From Giardia muris (taxonomy: Eukaryota > Fornicata > Diplomonadida > Hexamitidae), in contig CM016926.1 of NCBI GenBank assembly GCA_006247105.1, positions 248,001 through 312,000 on the forward strand: DNA of 64,000 nucleotides, read 5' to 3'. How positions within the stretch are numbered: the first letter of the stretch is position 1; the number at the start of each line of letters is the position of its first letter. The notes under the pieces are model-generated. The model made no database searches, was not told where the DNA came from, and saw only the letters and a program-made list of their open reading frames with translations. Below are positions 53,029 through 62,635 of this stretch, piece by piece. The translations under genes and the position numbers were made by a program.

Positions 53029-54282
53029 ATGGGCTTAAGGACCTCCTTCTGTCGTTTCCTTCGGTTCCTTATCCATGATTACCGTCTCCAAGGTAAGATG
53101 TCATTCCGCGATTTTCTGAAGTATAACTCCCAGTCGAATCGTGATCTCGTCCCACTGATCAGGGTCTCACTGGATGCTATAGATGATTGGCCATTGGATG
53201 AGTTACGAAGAACGGTTGAGCTCTCCTTTCGAATATATGGACGTTGTGGTTACATTTTCCACAACGAGAGCTTGGGAATGTTGACTCGTCTATGGACGAA
53301 GATGCTCGCATCTGCACCCTTATTCATGAAGAAGTGCAAGGTGGAAACGACCGGGTCTGAAAGACGCTTCCTTCAATACATCTGTCAGAAGTCCGGTTAT
53401 GCTATTCAGGACGTTATCTCATTCAAATATAAGTACACGTGTCAATATTCTCCAGTGTGGGTTCTGTTACGTGACGTCCCGAATAATAGATACGTCCTAG
53501 TCATTCGTGGAACTCAATCCAAAGGAGATATCTTATTTGATATTGATGCTTACCCATGTGAGCTTTTGACTGGAGATATATATGACCCGGAGCTGAATAG
53601 AGGTAACTCTGAGAAGTTCTTCGTACATATGGGGATACGAGCTGCAGGACAGCAAGTTTTCGATGCTCTTTGTAAGTGCGTTGATGAGTATGAAATGATC
53701 CAAGAACAACTTGAGCTAGGAGATATTGGTCTTTCCAATCCCAAGGAATACGGTCTTCTAATCACGGGCCATTCTTTAGGTGCAGCATTGGCGTGTATTG
53801 TTGGGAGTCTTCTACTTCTTCATCGTCCAAATAGATGGACTGTCAATAACCTAAAAGCCATTGGATATGGGCCTCCAGCCTTCGCTAATGACTCCTTTAG
53901 TGCTTGGACTACCCCCTGGTTGACTAACATCGTCTATGACCTCGATATCTTCGCACGTCTGAGTTATCATGCATTACTTGTACGAAGACAACGAAGAAGA
54001 ACCTATCTCTCTCCCGCACGTCCGGCCGAGGAACTAAGTCTTGAAATGATGACCCCCTCCTCCCTTTTTATCCCTGGAAAGATCTACTTCATCCAAGCAG
54101 TACCTTCAAATGATCTGGTGCAACGAAAGTATTATCTTTCTAAAGCTTCTCGTCACCTCTTTTCCGAGGCTCTCATCACAGAGATTGGTGTCCTTCATCA
54201 TATGGATTATCCCCTCATCATCCCACAGCTTTTCGATACTCACTGTAAAAGAACTTATGCAAACCATGCCGACGGGCCTTAG
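53029..54282 (+). CDS. Class 3 lipase, diacylglycerol-lipase-like
   Basis: 417 residues, alpha/beta hydrolase fold. The oxyanion strand is YVLVIRGTQSKGDILFDIDA (about residue 160). The nucleophile elbow is LLITGHSLGAALA (Ser about 248). IGYGPPAF follows. The catalytic Asp is probably in YDLDIFARLSYHALL (about 305; DAG lipases have D.V.RLS). The His is probably in VLHHMDYPL near the end. No transmembrane helices precede the domain, unlike animal DAGL-alpha, so it looks soluble or peripheral. The start is uncertain: the ATG at 53029 follows gaagaaaaagagcgag and gives MGLRTS; the one at 53098 gives a cleaner MSFRDF start. The 3' end overlaps the tubulin-ligase start by 26 nt. Confidence 0.8.
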   Translation: MGLRTSFCRFLRFLIHDYRLQGKMSFRDFLKYNSQSNRDLVPLIRVSLDAIDDWPLDELRRTVELSFRIYGRCGYIFHNESLGMLTRLWTKMLASAPLFMKKCKVETTGSERRFLQYICQKSGYAIQDVISFKYKYTCQYSPVWVLLRDVPNNRYVLVIRGTQSKGDILFDIDAYPCELLTGDIYDPELNRGNSEKFFVHMGIRAAGQQVFDALCKCVDEYEMIQEQLELGDIGLSNPKEYGLLITGHSLGAALACIVGSLLLLHRPNRWTVNNLKAIGYGPPAFANDSFSAWTTPWLTNIVYDLDIFARLSYHALLVRRQRRRTYLSPARPAEELSLEMMTPSSLFIPGKIYFIQAVPSNDLVQRKYYLSKASRHLFSEALITEIGVLHHMDYPLIIPQLFDTHCKRTYANHADGP

Positions 54283-57025
54283 AGGCTCGGGTCGGCGCGG
54301 CATCCAGGCCACTTCCTGCCCATCAGCGCTAACCATAGTCACCACTCAACCCCGTAGCCAAATTTCACTCATCGAATCTCCCTCTTTGGTTCCAAAACTC
54401 ACCACTCGTGTACTTGGCTTCCGGACCAGATACCCCCTTGGTTTGTCGAGTGTTACGTTTGCCGAACCCAGTCCCGATGGGTTATCCAGCCAAGATAGCA
54501 TATCAGCGGAATCACAACCTTCAATCGTTCTTCTTGCTCGAGATTCGGTATTGGCTACTCGGATCGCGACGAAGAAGGCGGTTACCGCCGGGTCCAGTCA
54601 GGATCAGAACGAGACGAGTGACCCTACAGACACTCCGGAAGCGGGCTCTGAGAGTGCAACCGTTCCGACCCTTCCAGCTCTTCCGAAGAGGGGCGACGAT
54701 ACGGAACGGCGTGGAAAGATGGCAGATGGGACGATCCGCGTATACCCCAACTTTCAGATGTTCATGGTCCCGAAACGAGATGCAGCTATCTTATCTCGTT
54801 TTGGTCACCATCGGATTCCCGAACTTCGGTATTTTGAGAAGCATTTAGCACACTTGACGACGCGTCTGGCGTCAGAACCCGATCTAGGCTCTTCTAAACA
54901 ACAGCGAGCAAAGCCACGGAACATCGTCGTCTTCAAGGGAGGATACCCTGATATTTGCCGTTATTTCAAGGAGAAAGAATGGCTCGTGAACCCTGACCAT
55001 GAAACGAATTCGGATTATAGCATTCGTTTCAGCGTTAAAGTAGCCGACATCGATCGTTCATCCATTCTACCTTGGCAGTACACAAACCACTTCACTCATG
55101 CTTGTATCCTCACAACGAAGAGTGGACTCACAAAGCTTCTCATGGAAAGTAGCCTGGACATCGATCCGGCGTTGTTCTATCCACAATGTTACCGCGTCGT
55201 CAATATCTCTCCAGGGAGTAAGGCAGGTCAGCTTTCACTCTCGGGTAATAATGATGATACACTTGCCTTTATAGAGGGCTACTTAGACACGGAATGTTTA
55301 CGAATCTGTCACCTCTGGATGACAGACCCTTCCGTATGCGCCTCTATCCAGCGTATACGAGCCGTTCCGGCAAGTGCTGAGCCTGTCACCCTTGTTGCCT
55401 CAGCAAACTTCAAATATAGCCGTGTTCAACTCCAACTGGCGTATCGGCACCTCCTCTATCGCACCGCATCCTTTCTACACTACGATATATACCCTCTCCC
55501 AAAGAAACGCTTTCTTGTTGACCCTTTGACCACCGACGAGATCCGTGTGGTCTTATCAAGGCTGCCAGCTCAATTCCCAGTTCCGAATTTCTTTGAGAGG
55601 GTTACTCCACAGGAGCTAAGTGACTCGACGGCCTCAATGACGTCACCGAAGCTCATGACGACGTCATTTTCTCCAAACTTCATCGTGAGAAGCACAAGTA
55701 TGCAGGAGACAAAACATGGAAGTAGTATTACTATTGAAAGCGAAGCGAAGCCCTCGCTCCCCTCTTTTATCCCGGCATGCTACACCACATCGAAGACAAT
55801 CCTGGAGGGACAAACGGCGACAAGCATGGAGTATGAAAACATGACGGACGTCGTGACTGCGTTCCTGCAACACGCCCCGCAGGGCGGTTTGAGTGCGAAG
55901 TGTCAAGGGATCTATATTGGGAAGCCAGGAGCCAAGTCACGAGGTCGAGGTATTTTCTGCTCAAGCGATATCTCACGTCTCTTGGTTCTTGATCCCTGCG
56001 GCAACGACGCCTACGACCTCCCTGACGAAACGAGTATTGACACGGCAGACCGGTACGTCGTGCAGAAATATATCGAGGCGCCGCTGCTGATTGGAGGATA
56101 CAAGTTCGATATTCGCCAGTGGGTTTTTGTCGGTAGTATTAACCCCCTCATCATTTTTCAGTGGACCTCCCCCTACCTCCGCTTCTGCTCGACGCGGTAT
56201 AGCACCGAGGGCTCCGACGTTGAGAACCCCTTCATGCACCTGAGTAACAACAGCGTGCAGAAGCATTACAGCGAGTTCGGGAAGGAGGACGAGATACTTA
56301 GCGACGGAAATATGTGGGGTTGGGAGAGATTTGCCCAGTTTCTTGAGGATAACGTCCCAGCCGACCAGGACCTTCACCTGCTGACAGAGCCGTCGCCCTT
56401 CGGTTATTATGTGGCCGATAAGCTCACCCTTAGGGGGCCAGTGCCTTGTACGCGGACAGGAACTCCAGAGTATTACGACCCGATTGATGAGCCACCGTAT
56501 CTTCCAAGGGTCATGCGGAACGTTCCCGTCACGGCACACGCAGCAGACTATCGGCGCTCGCGGTACTTACGGAGGCATGTCTTCGAAACGCTTGGAGAGA
56601 GGCTACTATACGACATGGCCCGAATCATCATCACAACCATTCAAGCCGCGCGATTTGAGATCACGTCGGACGAGAACAACTTCGAACTATTTGGGTACGA
56701 CTTCCTGATAGACGACCAGTTACAGGTGTGGCTCCTGGAGATCAATGCCTCTCCCACCCTTGAACGTAGCACGTCCATCGTCACCCCCCTAATCGACCAG
56801 ATGAGTCGTGGCCTCGTCAATATCATCACCGACGCCGCTCTAGGGACAAAGCTCGTGACGGGCTCGAAAGTATTGATGCCAAAGATCAAGAACGCAAAGG
56901 CCGTCCTCAAGAATGGTCTTGATGACCTGGAGAAGTGGCAATTGATCTATCGTGAGAAGAAGAGGATGGCATCGTACTCTCCAAACCTAGTTGTTACTGG
57001 AAAGTCGAAGGAGCTCCCGACTTAG
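54257..57025 (+). CDS. Tubulin-tyrosine-ligase-like protein, TTLL3/8 (glycylase) type
   Basis: 922 residues. The first 140 are Ser/Thr-rich and disordered. The ATP-grasp TTL domain occupies roughly 210-860: VVFKGGYPDICRYF, then IYIGKPGAKSRGRGI (about 555; ATP-binding KPA..SRGRGI), YVVQKYIEAPLLIGGYKFDIRQWV (about 610), MHLSNNSVQKH, and FELFGYDFLIDDQLQVWLLEINASPTLERST (about 815-835) with the metal-binding E and N. The KP..SRGRG and W..FELYG.DF patterns favour TTLL3/8, which initiate glycine side chains on tubulin; Giardia tubulin is known to be polyglycylated. The start ATG (taaaagaactt upstream) lies inside the lipase 3' end. The frame continues upstream only as lipase antiframe. Confidence 0.85.
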   Translation: MQTMPTGLRGSGRRGIQATSCPSALTIVTTQPRSQISLIESPSLVPKLTTRVLGFRTRYPLGLSSVTFAEPSPDGLSSQDSISAESQPSIVLLARDSVLATRIATKKAVTAGSSQDQNETSDPTDTPEAGSESATVPTLPALPKRGDDTERRGKMADGTIRVYPNFQMFMVPKRDAAILSRFGHHRIPELRYFEKHLAHLTTRLASEPDLGSSKQQRAKPRNIVVFKGGYPDICRYFKEKEWLVNPDHETNSDYSIRFSVKVADIDRSSILPWQYTNHFTHACILTTKSGLTKLLMESSLDIDPALFYPQCYRVVNISPGSKAGQLSLSGNNDDTLAFIEGYLDTECLRICHLWMTDPSVCASIQRIRAVPASAEPVTLVASANFKYSRVQLQLAYRHLLYRTASFLHYDIYPLPKKRFLVDPLTTDEIRVVLSRLPAQFPVPNFFERVTPQELSDSTASMTSPKLMTTSFSPNFIVRSTSMQETKHGSSITIESEAKPSLPSFIPACYTTSKTILEGQTATSMEYENMTDVVTAFLQHAPQGGLSAKCQGIYIGKPGAKSRGRGIFCSSDISRLLVLDPCGNDAYDLPDETSIDTADRYVVQKYIEAPLLIGGYKFDIRQWVFVGSINPLIIFQWTSPYLRFCSTRYSTEGSDVENPFMHLSNNSVQKHYSEFGKEDEILSDGNMWGWERFAQFLEDNVPADQDLHLLTEPSPFGYYVADKLTLRGPVPCTRTGTPEYYDPIDEPPYLPRVMRNVPVTAHAADYRRSRYLRRHVFETLGERLLYDMARIIITTIQAARFEITSDENNFELFGYDFLIDDQLQVWLLEINASPTLERSTSIVTPLIDQMSRGLVNIITDAALGTKLVTGSKVLMPKIKNAKAVLKNGLDDLEKWQLIYREKKRMASYSPNLVVTGKSKELPT

Positions 57026-57029
57026 GTAG

Positions 57030-60000
57030 TCACGTCTCATATGTCACATTCCCATTGAAGTCCTGTCGCAAGTATTCGTTTTCGATAAGGTACTCGAGCG
57101 ACTGCAGTATCAATTCCTTCTCAGGAACACCTTCAAGATCGTCGATGGCGTGGGCCACAATCGCCTCCCGAGTCATCGGGCCTCCAAGTTTGATAAGTCT
57201 GACGATGTACGCGTTAGTGAGGGCCTTATTTGTCGCGGCGTCGTGCTGGAAGAACCGTCTCTTCTCACAGGTGTTTCCTTTCTTGGCTTCGGAGATGGAG
57301 GCCACATCATCTACCATGGAGTCTTTCAGGTCGTCGAAACTAAGGTACCATTTTGTCCAATCGAGGTGGGTCGCGTTTCTCACGGAGTTCGTCTGATAGA
57401 AGCAGACAAAATCCAATTGAGCGCTCCCAAGATATTGTCGATCACCCTTTTCGCCTAGCAACAGAGGGTTCAGACGGAGGGGGTCTATGGACTCAAGGAT
57501 TGAGGCTTCAGCCATCGCCTTTAATAGGTCAGGGGGTTTCGTTGAACCATCGGTGTCTTTAGGTAAGCTGAGAAGAATATCTGCGACGTCTTGTGAGCAG
57601 ACGACCGTCTGGCCATGATGGGAGAGGACGTAGATGGGCGGGATGTTCGTGGCGAAGACGGAGTATTGAAGGATCGAAGAGCGTACGCGAATATTGTCCT
57701 GGATTAGCTTCAGGATTGTCTGGTGTACGTGGTCGTCGAGTGCCAGCTCCTCTTGGGCTCCCTCCTCTACCACGGTGTTATTTTTGAACAGGTTGACAAG
57801 GAGCTGTGAGAGGGGGAGGAAGTTGTCGTGGCTTGCACTAATGCGACGGTATGATTCCGCAATGTGCGAGGCGCGTGTGATGCTCCTGAGGAACTCCCGA
57901 CAGACGTCGTCGTTCACGTTATCCTTCTTCAACCGGATAAGCTTCAAATAGATGGTTTGTTCCATGAGCGGGAGGATGGGGACCGTCGCGAAGCAAAGAT
58001 AGCGGTGCAGGGACAATGTGACTATACGGGAAAGTAAGTTGGAGTCAAGGATGTCTATGATTAGTGGGGCACATAGATGAAGCAGAATACGGGTTACGCG
58101 ACTCAATACCTCAGCGACCTCTCCAAATGTTTCGAAGGATGAGACGACTTGAGGGGGTAAGGCGCCAAATAATATGTCTGTCCAAGGGAGACTTGGATGT
58201 GTGACATCACCGCCCTTATCTGAATGAAGGATGTTATCAGGATCTGGAAGATAGGTAAAGAGCGTACAGGCAAGCACGTGTGCTAGGAGAAAGTTCCGGC
58301 TGACGTAGATCAACGGCTCAAGGGTGAGATGGAAAGGATGATGGTTCTCACCATTAGGTAAGGTTCTTCCACTTTGCGATAGCTTCTGAAGTAGGTCTGC
58401 ACCGTTACTGCTCGTAATCCCAGCATCGTCAACAGCCTTACATTTCAGATAGACAAAGCATGTATATCGAACGAGGCTATCAATGAAGGCCATGACGGCT
58501 TCTGCAAGGAAGGATTGGAAGGAATCTCCATGGTTAATGGCTGCCGCCCCGCAATACTCCTTCAAGGTTATCTGGCGGCATAGAGTCGGGTTCGACCGCA
58601 CATAGATACAGCCATTGATGGCATTGAAAAGGCTTTTTCTGATCGTCCCTCGAAGCATATCAGACACGTATTTGTTATTGTTCTGTAGAAAGTCCTCAAT
58701 GACGTCCTGTACGTACATCAAGTTAAAGGCGAGGATGTGCATCGTAGGAATATTGGCTTGATATGCCTTGAGATCGGGTGTGAAGAGATAGGAGTTGTTC
58801 AAGAGCGTCGCTACGATGGGGCACATTCTAGGCTCGGCACAAATGATATTCAAAGCCATCTCACAAGACTTATTGATGGCCATCTCAAGAGAGGTTACAT
58901 GTCTCTTTGTTGATGCCTCAAGTTCAGCCGCAAGGGTATACAGATGACCAAGAAGAGTCTTCCCAGCGATGAAGTAACCAAAGATGAGGAAGGATTGAAA
59001 CTCTAGACGGTCATATAATGGCTCTATACAATCAAAGAAGGCGTCCAGGAGATTGACTCGCAAGTTGGCCAGTGTGGATTGTGCACGCATTAGAAGCATG
59101 CATTCATCGGAAGGAATGAAGATCGAGGTGTTTTCTTGGCTGGCTATAATGAAGGCCTCGTCGATGAGAGAAGGGATTTCAACACATACGGATTGGAATA
59201 GGAAAGAAAGGATCTCCGTATAGGCGTTGATGACATTAATGGTACGTAAGCATACTGCGAAGAGATGCTGACCAGACTTCGAGTGTGGGTGTTCAAGGAG
59301 AAGATCTCCTCCTTCCAATTGTGAAGCCCAAGTATACTCCTCAGTATAACAGATTCTACGAAGAACCTCGGCATGTCCTAAACCCTTACAGCAAGCCTCA
59401 TTATCTAGAAGGCCAGAAACCTGGATATGTAAGCGTTGAGTTATGACGACCATGGTCTTCTCAATAAGACGTTCAACATACCTTGTTGAAAGGCACTCAA
59501 GAAAGCTAACCATACGTCGAAGAGTGGTGAGGGATGGATGCGGGTTTCCTAGAAGCTTAAGAGATATTGCAGACGTTAAAGCGGTGATGATGCTATCTGC
59601 ACGTTCCTCCGTGACAATATCATTCCGTAGAACATCAAGGAAGCGCTCACGAAGAGCTCGTGTGTCTAAACGCATCTCCTCGAAAAGGCTTTCGGTTGCT
59701 GCTAACTTCAAACGGAAGTCTTCCCAAAGCGATAACAATGTCGTGAACTTGGTGGCTAGAAGGAAGGGTTCGCCATCTGGCATCGAACAACAAGAGTTAA
59801 GGGTATCCGAGATCGCTTGAGTATAAGAACAAAGACTCTTTTCAAGAAGGGCTATGGCGGAGATGTCTTCTAGCTTCAAGTCGGCCCCAGGGACGTTGAT
59901 GGCGGATAGAACACGATGAGACATCGTCCCACACGACTCACTTGTGACGGATGTCCCACAATGTGAAACCCCATCAAAGCTGAAACGATTGGGCGGGTCA

Positions 60001-60215
60001 ACGTACAACTCGACGGTAAAATTCGTGAAAATGCCTAATAAAGCACTACGAAATGTGTTTTGAAGCTCGACCGATGCAAACTCATTGGATGATGCCGACG
60101 ACGACTTCAAGCCGCGTAGGACGCTCTCGGCCTCGAAGCTGAAGACCTTATACGGCTTGGGAGAGGTGAACAGCATCGTATTGCAGGGTGGGAGACTAGG
60201 AAGCCGCTTTTGCAT
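57030..60215 (-). CDS. Cullin-like ubiquitin-ligase scaffold, divergent and enlarged
   Basis: 1,061 residues, longer than usual cullins (about 750). The body is helical throughout. The last 75 residues match the cullin winged-helix (neddylation) domain: NAYIVRLIKLGGPMTREAIVAHA, then ELILQSLEYLIENEYLRQDFNGNVTYE. IVRLIK carries the lysine that is NEDD8-modified in the canonical IVRIMK. The 'C..+LIEKEYL.R' closing helix and Y-E end are also typical. The upstream cullin-homology region is only weakly visible (ILQYSVFATNIPPIY). Acidic and Ser insertions explain some of the extra length. ANAPC2 is an alternative, but its C-terminal helix pattern fits less well. It converges on TTLL with a 4-bp gap. 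Confidence 0.7.
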   Translation of the reverse strand: MQKRLPSLPPCNTMLFTSPKPYKVFSFEAESVLRGLKSSSASSNEFASVELQNTFRSALLGIFTNFTVELYVDPPNRFSFDGVSHCGTSVTSESCGTMSHRVLSAINVPGADLKLEDISAIALLEKSLCSYTQAISDTLNSCCSMPDGEPFLLATKFTTLLSLWEDFRLKLAATESLFEEMRLDTRALRERFLDVLRNDIVTEERADSIITALTSAISLKLLGNPHPSLTTLRRMVSFLECLSTRYVERLIEKTMVVITQRLHIQVSGLLDNEACCKGLGHAEVLRRICYTEEYTWASQLEGGDLLLEHPHSKSGQHLFAVCLRTINVINAYTEILSFLFQSVCVEIPSLIDEAFIIASQENTSIFIPSDECMLLMRAQSTLANLRVNLLDAFFDCIEPLYDRLEFQSFLIFGYFIAGKTLLGHLYTLAAELEASTKRHVTSLEMAINKSCEMALNIICAEPRMCPIVATLLNNSYLFTPDLKAYQANIPTMHILAFNLMYVQDVIEDFLQNNNKYVSDMLRGTIRKSLFNAINGCIYVRSNPTLCRQITLKEYCGAAAINHGDSFQSFLAEAVMAFIDSLVRYTCFVYLKCKAVDDAGITSSNGADLLQKLSQSGRTLPNGENHHPFHLTLEPLIYVSRNFLLAHVLACTLFTYLPDPDNILHSDKGGDVTHPSLPWTDILFGALPPQVVSSFETFGEVAEVLSRVTRILLHLCAPLIIDILDSNLLSRIVTLSLHRYLCFATVPILPLMEQTIYLKLIRLKKDNVNDDVCREFLRSITRASHIAESYRRISASHDNFLPLSQLLVNLFKNNTVVEEGAQEELALDDHVHQTILKLIQDNIRVRSSILQYSVFATNIPPIYVLSHHGQTVVCSQDVADILLSLPKDTDGSTKPPDLLKAMAEASILESIDPLRLNPLLLGEKGDRQYLGSAQLDFVCFYQTNSVRNATHLDWTKWYLSFDDLKDSMVDDVASISEAKKGNTCEKRRFFQHDAATNKALTNAYIVRLIKLGGPMTREAIVAHAIDDLEGVPEKELILQSLEYLIENEYLRQDFNGNVTYET

Positions 60216-60269
60216 GTAAACAATAGTTAGTTTACTTCTGATTCAGTTTTACATGGTCGAAAACACACT

Positions 60270-60926
60270 TCAAATGACTCGGAAACACAATCGTATAAGC
60301 ATCCATAAGAGGACGAGACCGAGGACGATGAGGACAAACTTATGATATCGTCGTGCATACTTGTAAGCCCGTGACACATATTGGTTTGCTGTAGAAGCGT
60401 ATTCCTCCGTCTCTGCGAAGAGACTATCGATCGTCTCGAGCCTTTGGCCATCCGCATGAAGCATCCCAATCGCCTTCCGATAAAGATGCCCAAGTTCTTC
60501 CAAGGTCTGTGTAATATGACCAGTTTGCATCTGTGTAGCCGGTTCCTTGAGCTGTAGAACGAGAGTGGCATCCTGCTCCTCAACGTCGATCCGGACCGCA
60601 CTCCGTACGGTTTCCGCCTGTCTAGTCACCAGTAAGCTTTCTGCTTGTTGTAGTTGTTGCTCCAGATAATGGCCAATGTTCCCATAATACCGCCGGGCAT
60701 CTCCTGTCAATGTCCGCCAGGGTGCTGCCTGGAGTATCAGCCGCACCTGTTCCAATTGTGGTCGGAGTTGTGGTATCAAAAGGTTCTTACGAGTTGTTGT
60801 CCGCAGTGATGCCCGAGCCGCCCTGAGGCTGGCACGTGCCATGAGTAGGTCAGACGTCAGCTGGGTGACGGGGGTACTGACACCAGGCGTTACACCAAGC
60901 AACGACCAGAGTGTTGACTGACCCAT
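60270..60926 (-). CDS. Tail-anchored SNARE-like protein, possibly Sec20/Use1 type
   Basis: 218 residues. It ends in one hydrophobic segment (residues about 196-214, KFVLIVLGLVLLWMLI) followed by a short basic tail: a C-terminal anchor. Before it is a 55-residue amphipathic heptad region (HITQTLEELGHLYRKAIGMLHADGQRLETIDSLF..), the SNARE motif. Aligning hydrophobic layers puts Asp or Gly of HADGQ at the zero layer rather than the usual Gln, as in the ER Qc-SNARE Use1. The overall TQ.L..L..L.....V pattern also recalls Sec20. A syntaxin-type Qa assignment is possible if Gln is shifted by one. The N-terminal half is helical. The ATG at 60926 (MGQSTLW) was chosen because the divergent importin gene begins 13 bp away. 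Confidence 0.6.
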   Translation of the reverse strand: MGQSTLWSLLGVTPGVSTPVTQLTSDLLMARASLRAARASLRTTTRKNLLIPQLRPQLEQVRLILQAAPWRTLTGDARRYYGNIGHYLEQQLQQAESLLVTRQAETVRSAVRIDVEEQDATLVLQLKEPATQMQTGHITQTLEELGHLYRKAIGMLHADGQRLETIDSLFAETEEYASTANQYVSRAYKYARRYHKFVLIVLGLVLLWMLIRLCFRVI

Positions 60927-60939
60927 CGTAGACAAAAAA
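60927..60939. promoter_or_regulatory. 13-bp divergent intergenic spacer
   Basis: CGTAGACAAAAAA separates the SNARE-like ATG (minus) from the importin-alpha-like ATG (plus). The A6 run abuts the plus ATG. Confidence 0.55.
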
Positions 60940-62619
60940 ATGGGCGACGATATACCAGAAAAGCGTCGCATCCCGCCTAATCGTCGAGCAGACGTCCTGC
61001 AGGATATGCGACATTTGGAGCTTCGCAAGCGGGTGGCTTTGGATCGGGAGCGAGCCTTCAAAGCCGCAGCAGTCACCCTTCCGCCAGAGACCTTGCTCGC
61101 GGATGGACTTGAGCACACCCGGACAAACATAGGTCTGCTCAGTGAGTGCCTCGACACTCTCCTTGCCGCCGGGATGTGTGCGGAGAGTGACCGGAACTTG
61201 TGCACGAGAATACAGGCCGGTGCCTATGAGGGCCAGCTCCTGGCGATTATTGAGAAGGTTTTATGCTCTCTTTCACTGACTGAGGGATCATGCGACGATG
61301 CGGAGCAGTTACTACGCCTTCTAGTTGAGACTCTGGTGGCCCTTGATTCGCTGGTCGAGATCCCTCTTACTGGGGTCACAATCTCGTTGTTAGAGAAGAT
61401 ACGCTGTATCTGTGACTTTATCTCGACAAATAGTGTCGCGGCTGCATACTTGAGCACATCTAGAGAAGATCTGACGGCGAGTCAGCGGACTGGGTATCGG
61501 GATCGTATCAATGAGCTCTTTCTCACTGGGTATAATCGCTGCCTTCTGATCGCAAACCATGCCGTCTGCGACAAGATCGATAGCCAGGAGCTGCTTGAGC
61601 AGGCAGTTCTATTCATCCCTTCGGTAATAGCGGTCCTGGAGGCCGCGAAAAAGAAGACCACCTTCCCGGAGACTCGCTGCTTTCGGTTCTGTTGGAACAT
61701 CGCAAGGCATTACAAGCAGGAGAACGTAGTGGAGGACGACCCAGTGTACCAGCGCTTTGTCTCGATCTACCCGGTGATTCAGGACTGTTTCGTCTTCTTC
61801 TTTGCGTTATTACGAGATCATTTCATGCAGGTGAGTGGGGATGAGGCCGTCCTCCTGGACCTGTACCAACAACTCGAAGATGTTGGCTGGTGCATCTCCG
61901 TCTTCTGCGACGCGGAGAATGAGGATGCACGGCGGTATCGCTGCCGTGAGGCGTATATGAATAAGGACCTGATGTCCATCATTACTCACGATATTTTCCT
62001 ACTTGGAGGTCCACAAACGATTGCAGTCCTACGACCAACCCTTCTGATCCTCGGGAGCGTGTTGAACGCCCTGGCCCTCGACGAGACGGGTGGTCTTCTT
62101 GATACTGTGCTTGGAGCGCTTCTCCAGGCTCTTCATAACCTAGCGGGTGAGCTGCGGCAAGGAAGCGCGGCTCCAATCGTCTCGACCATCTTTTGGGTGC
62201 TCTCCAACCTGGCCGTCGACTTCCCAGGGGTCTTCAAGGATAGCGGGGTTACAGCTTACATCATTGCTAGCCTTGACTCGACCATCAAAAGCATCCGGCA
62301 GAATGCACACAACGCTCTGAAGAACATCCTCGCCTTCAGCACCGTAGATGAACGCGCGTTCTTCCTGGAGATTTATCGGGATCACCTTTGGTCGGCAAGC
62401 ATCTCCTGTCTCGATACACGTTCTCTATCGCATGAACAAAGGACAAAGCTTGTTGCATCGGCATGCCTTCTCTTACAAGTGCTTGTGGAAGATACCCCCG
62501 GACACTTTGAGCCACTTTATCAGGAGCTATTGGCGCGAATCGAGGATATCCAGGCAAATGAATCCCTCGGGGAGGAGGCTGAGAACGCGATCCAGAGCTT
62601 ATTGTTCCAAATAGGATGA
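60940..62619 (+). CDS. Importin-alpha-like armadillo protein
   Basis: 559 residues. The N-terminus (residues 7-40; EKRRIPPNRRADVLQDMRHLELRKRVALDRERAF) has two basic clusters and a helix like an importin-beta-binding domain. The rest is armadillo-type helices. The clearest repeat is about residues 405-465: APIVSTIFWVLSNLAVDFPGVFKDSGVTAYIIASLDSTIKSIRQNAHNALKNIL, with W..SN, as in importin-alpha. Most other repeats lack the W-x3-N ladder, so NLS binding may be reduced or altered. Importin-alpha carries NLS cargo into the nucleus with importin-beta. A general ARM-repeat adaptor is an alternative. The start context is acaaaaaaATG. Confidence 0.65.
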   Translation: MGDDIPEKRRIPPNRRADVLQDMRHLELRKRVALDRERAFKAAAVTLPPETLLADGLEHTRTNIGLLSECLDTLLAAGMCAESDRNLCTRIQAGAYEGQLLAIIEKVLCSLSLTEGSCDDAEQLLRLLVETLVALDSLVEIPLTGVTISLLEKIRCICDFISTNSVAAAYLSTSREDLTASQRTGYRDRINELFLTGYNRCLLIANHAVCDKIDSQELLEQAVLFIPSVIAVLEAAKKKTTFPETRCFRFCWNIARHYKQENVVEDDPVYQRFVSIYPVIQDCFVFFFALLRDHFMQVSGDEAVLLDLYQQLEDVGWCISVFCDAENEDARRYRCREAYMNKDLMSIITHDIFLLGGPQTIAVLRPTLLILGSVLNALALDETGGLLDTVLGALLQALHNLAGELRQGSAAPIVSTIFWVLSNLAVDFPGVFKDSGVTAYIIASLDSTIKSIRQNAHNALKNILAFSTVDERAFFLEIYRDHLWSASISCLDTRSLSHEQRTKLVASACLLLQVLVEDTPGHFEPLYQELLARIEDIQANESLGEEAENAIQSLLFQIG

Positions 62620-62629
62620 GGTGGATCGA

Positions 62630-62635
62630 TTCACT
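62630..62635 (-). terminator. AGTGAA poly(A) signal directly after a stop
   Basis: On the minus strand the sequence reads TGA-AGTGAA: the signal follows the stop with no spacer and lies 10 bp from the convergent importin gene's end. Confidence 0.5.
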
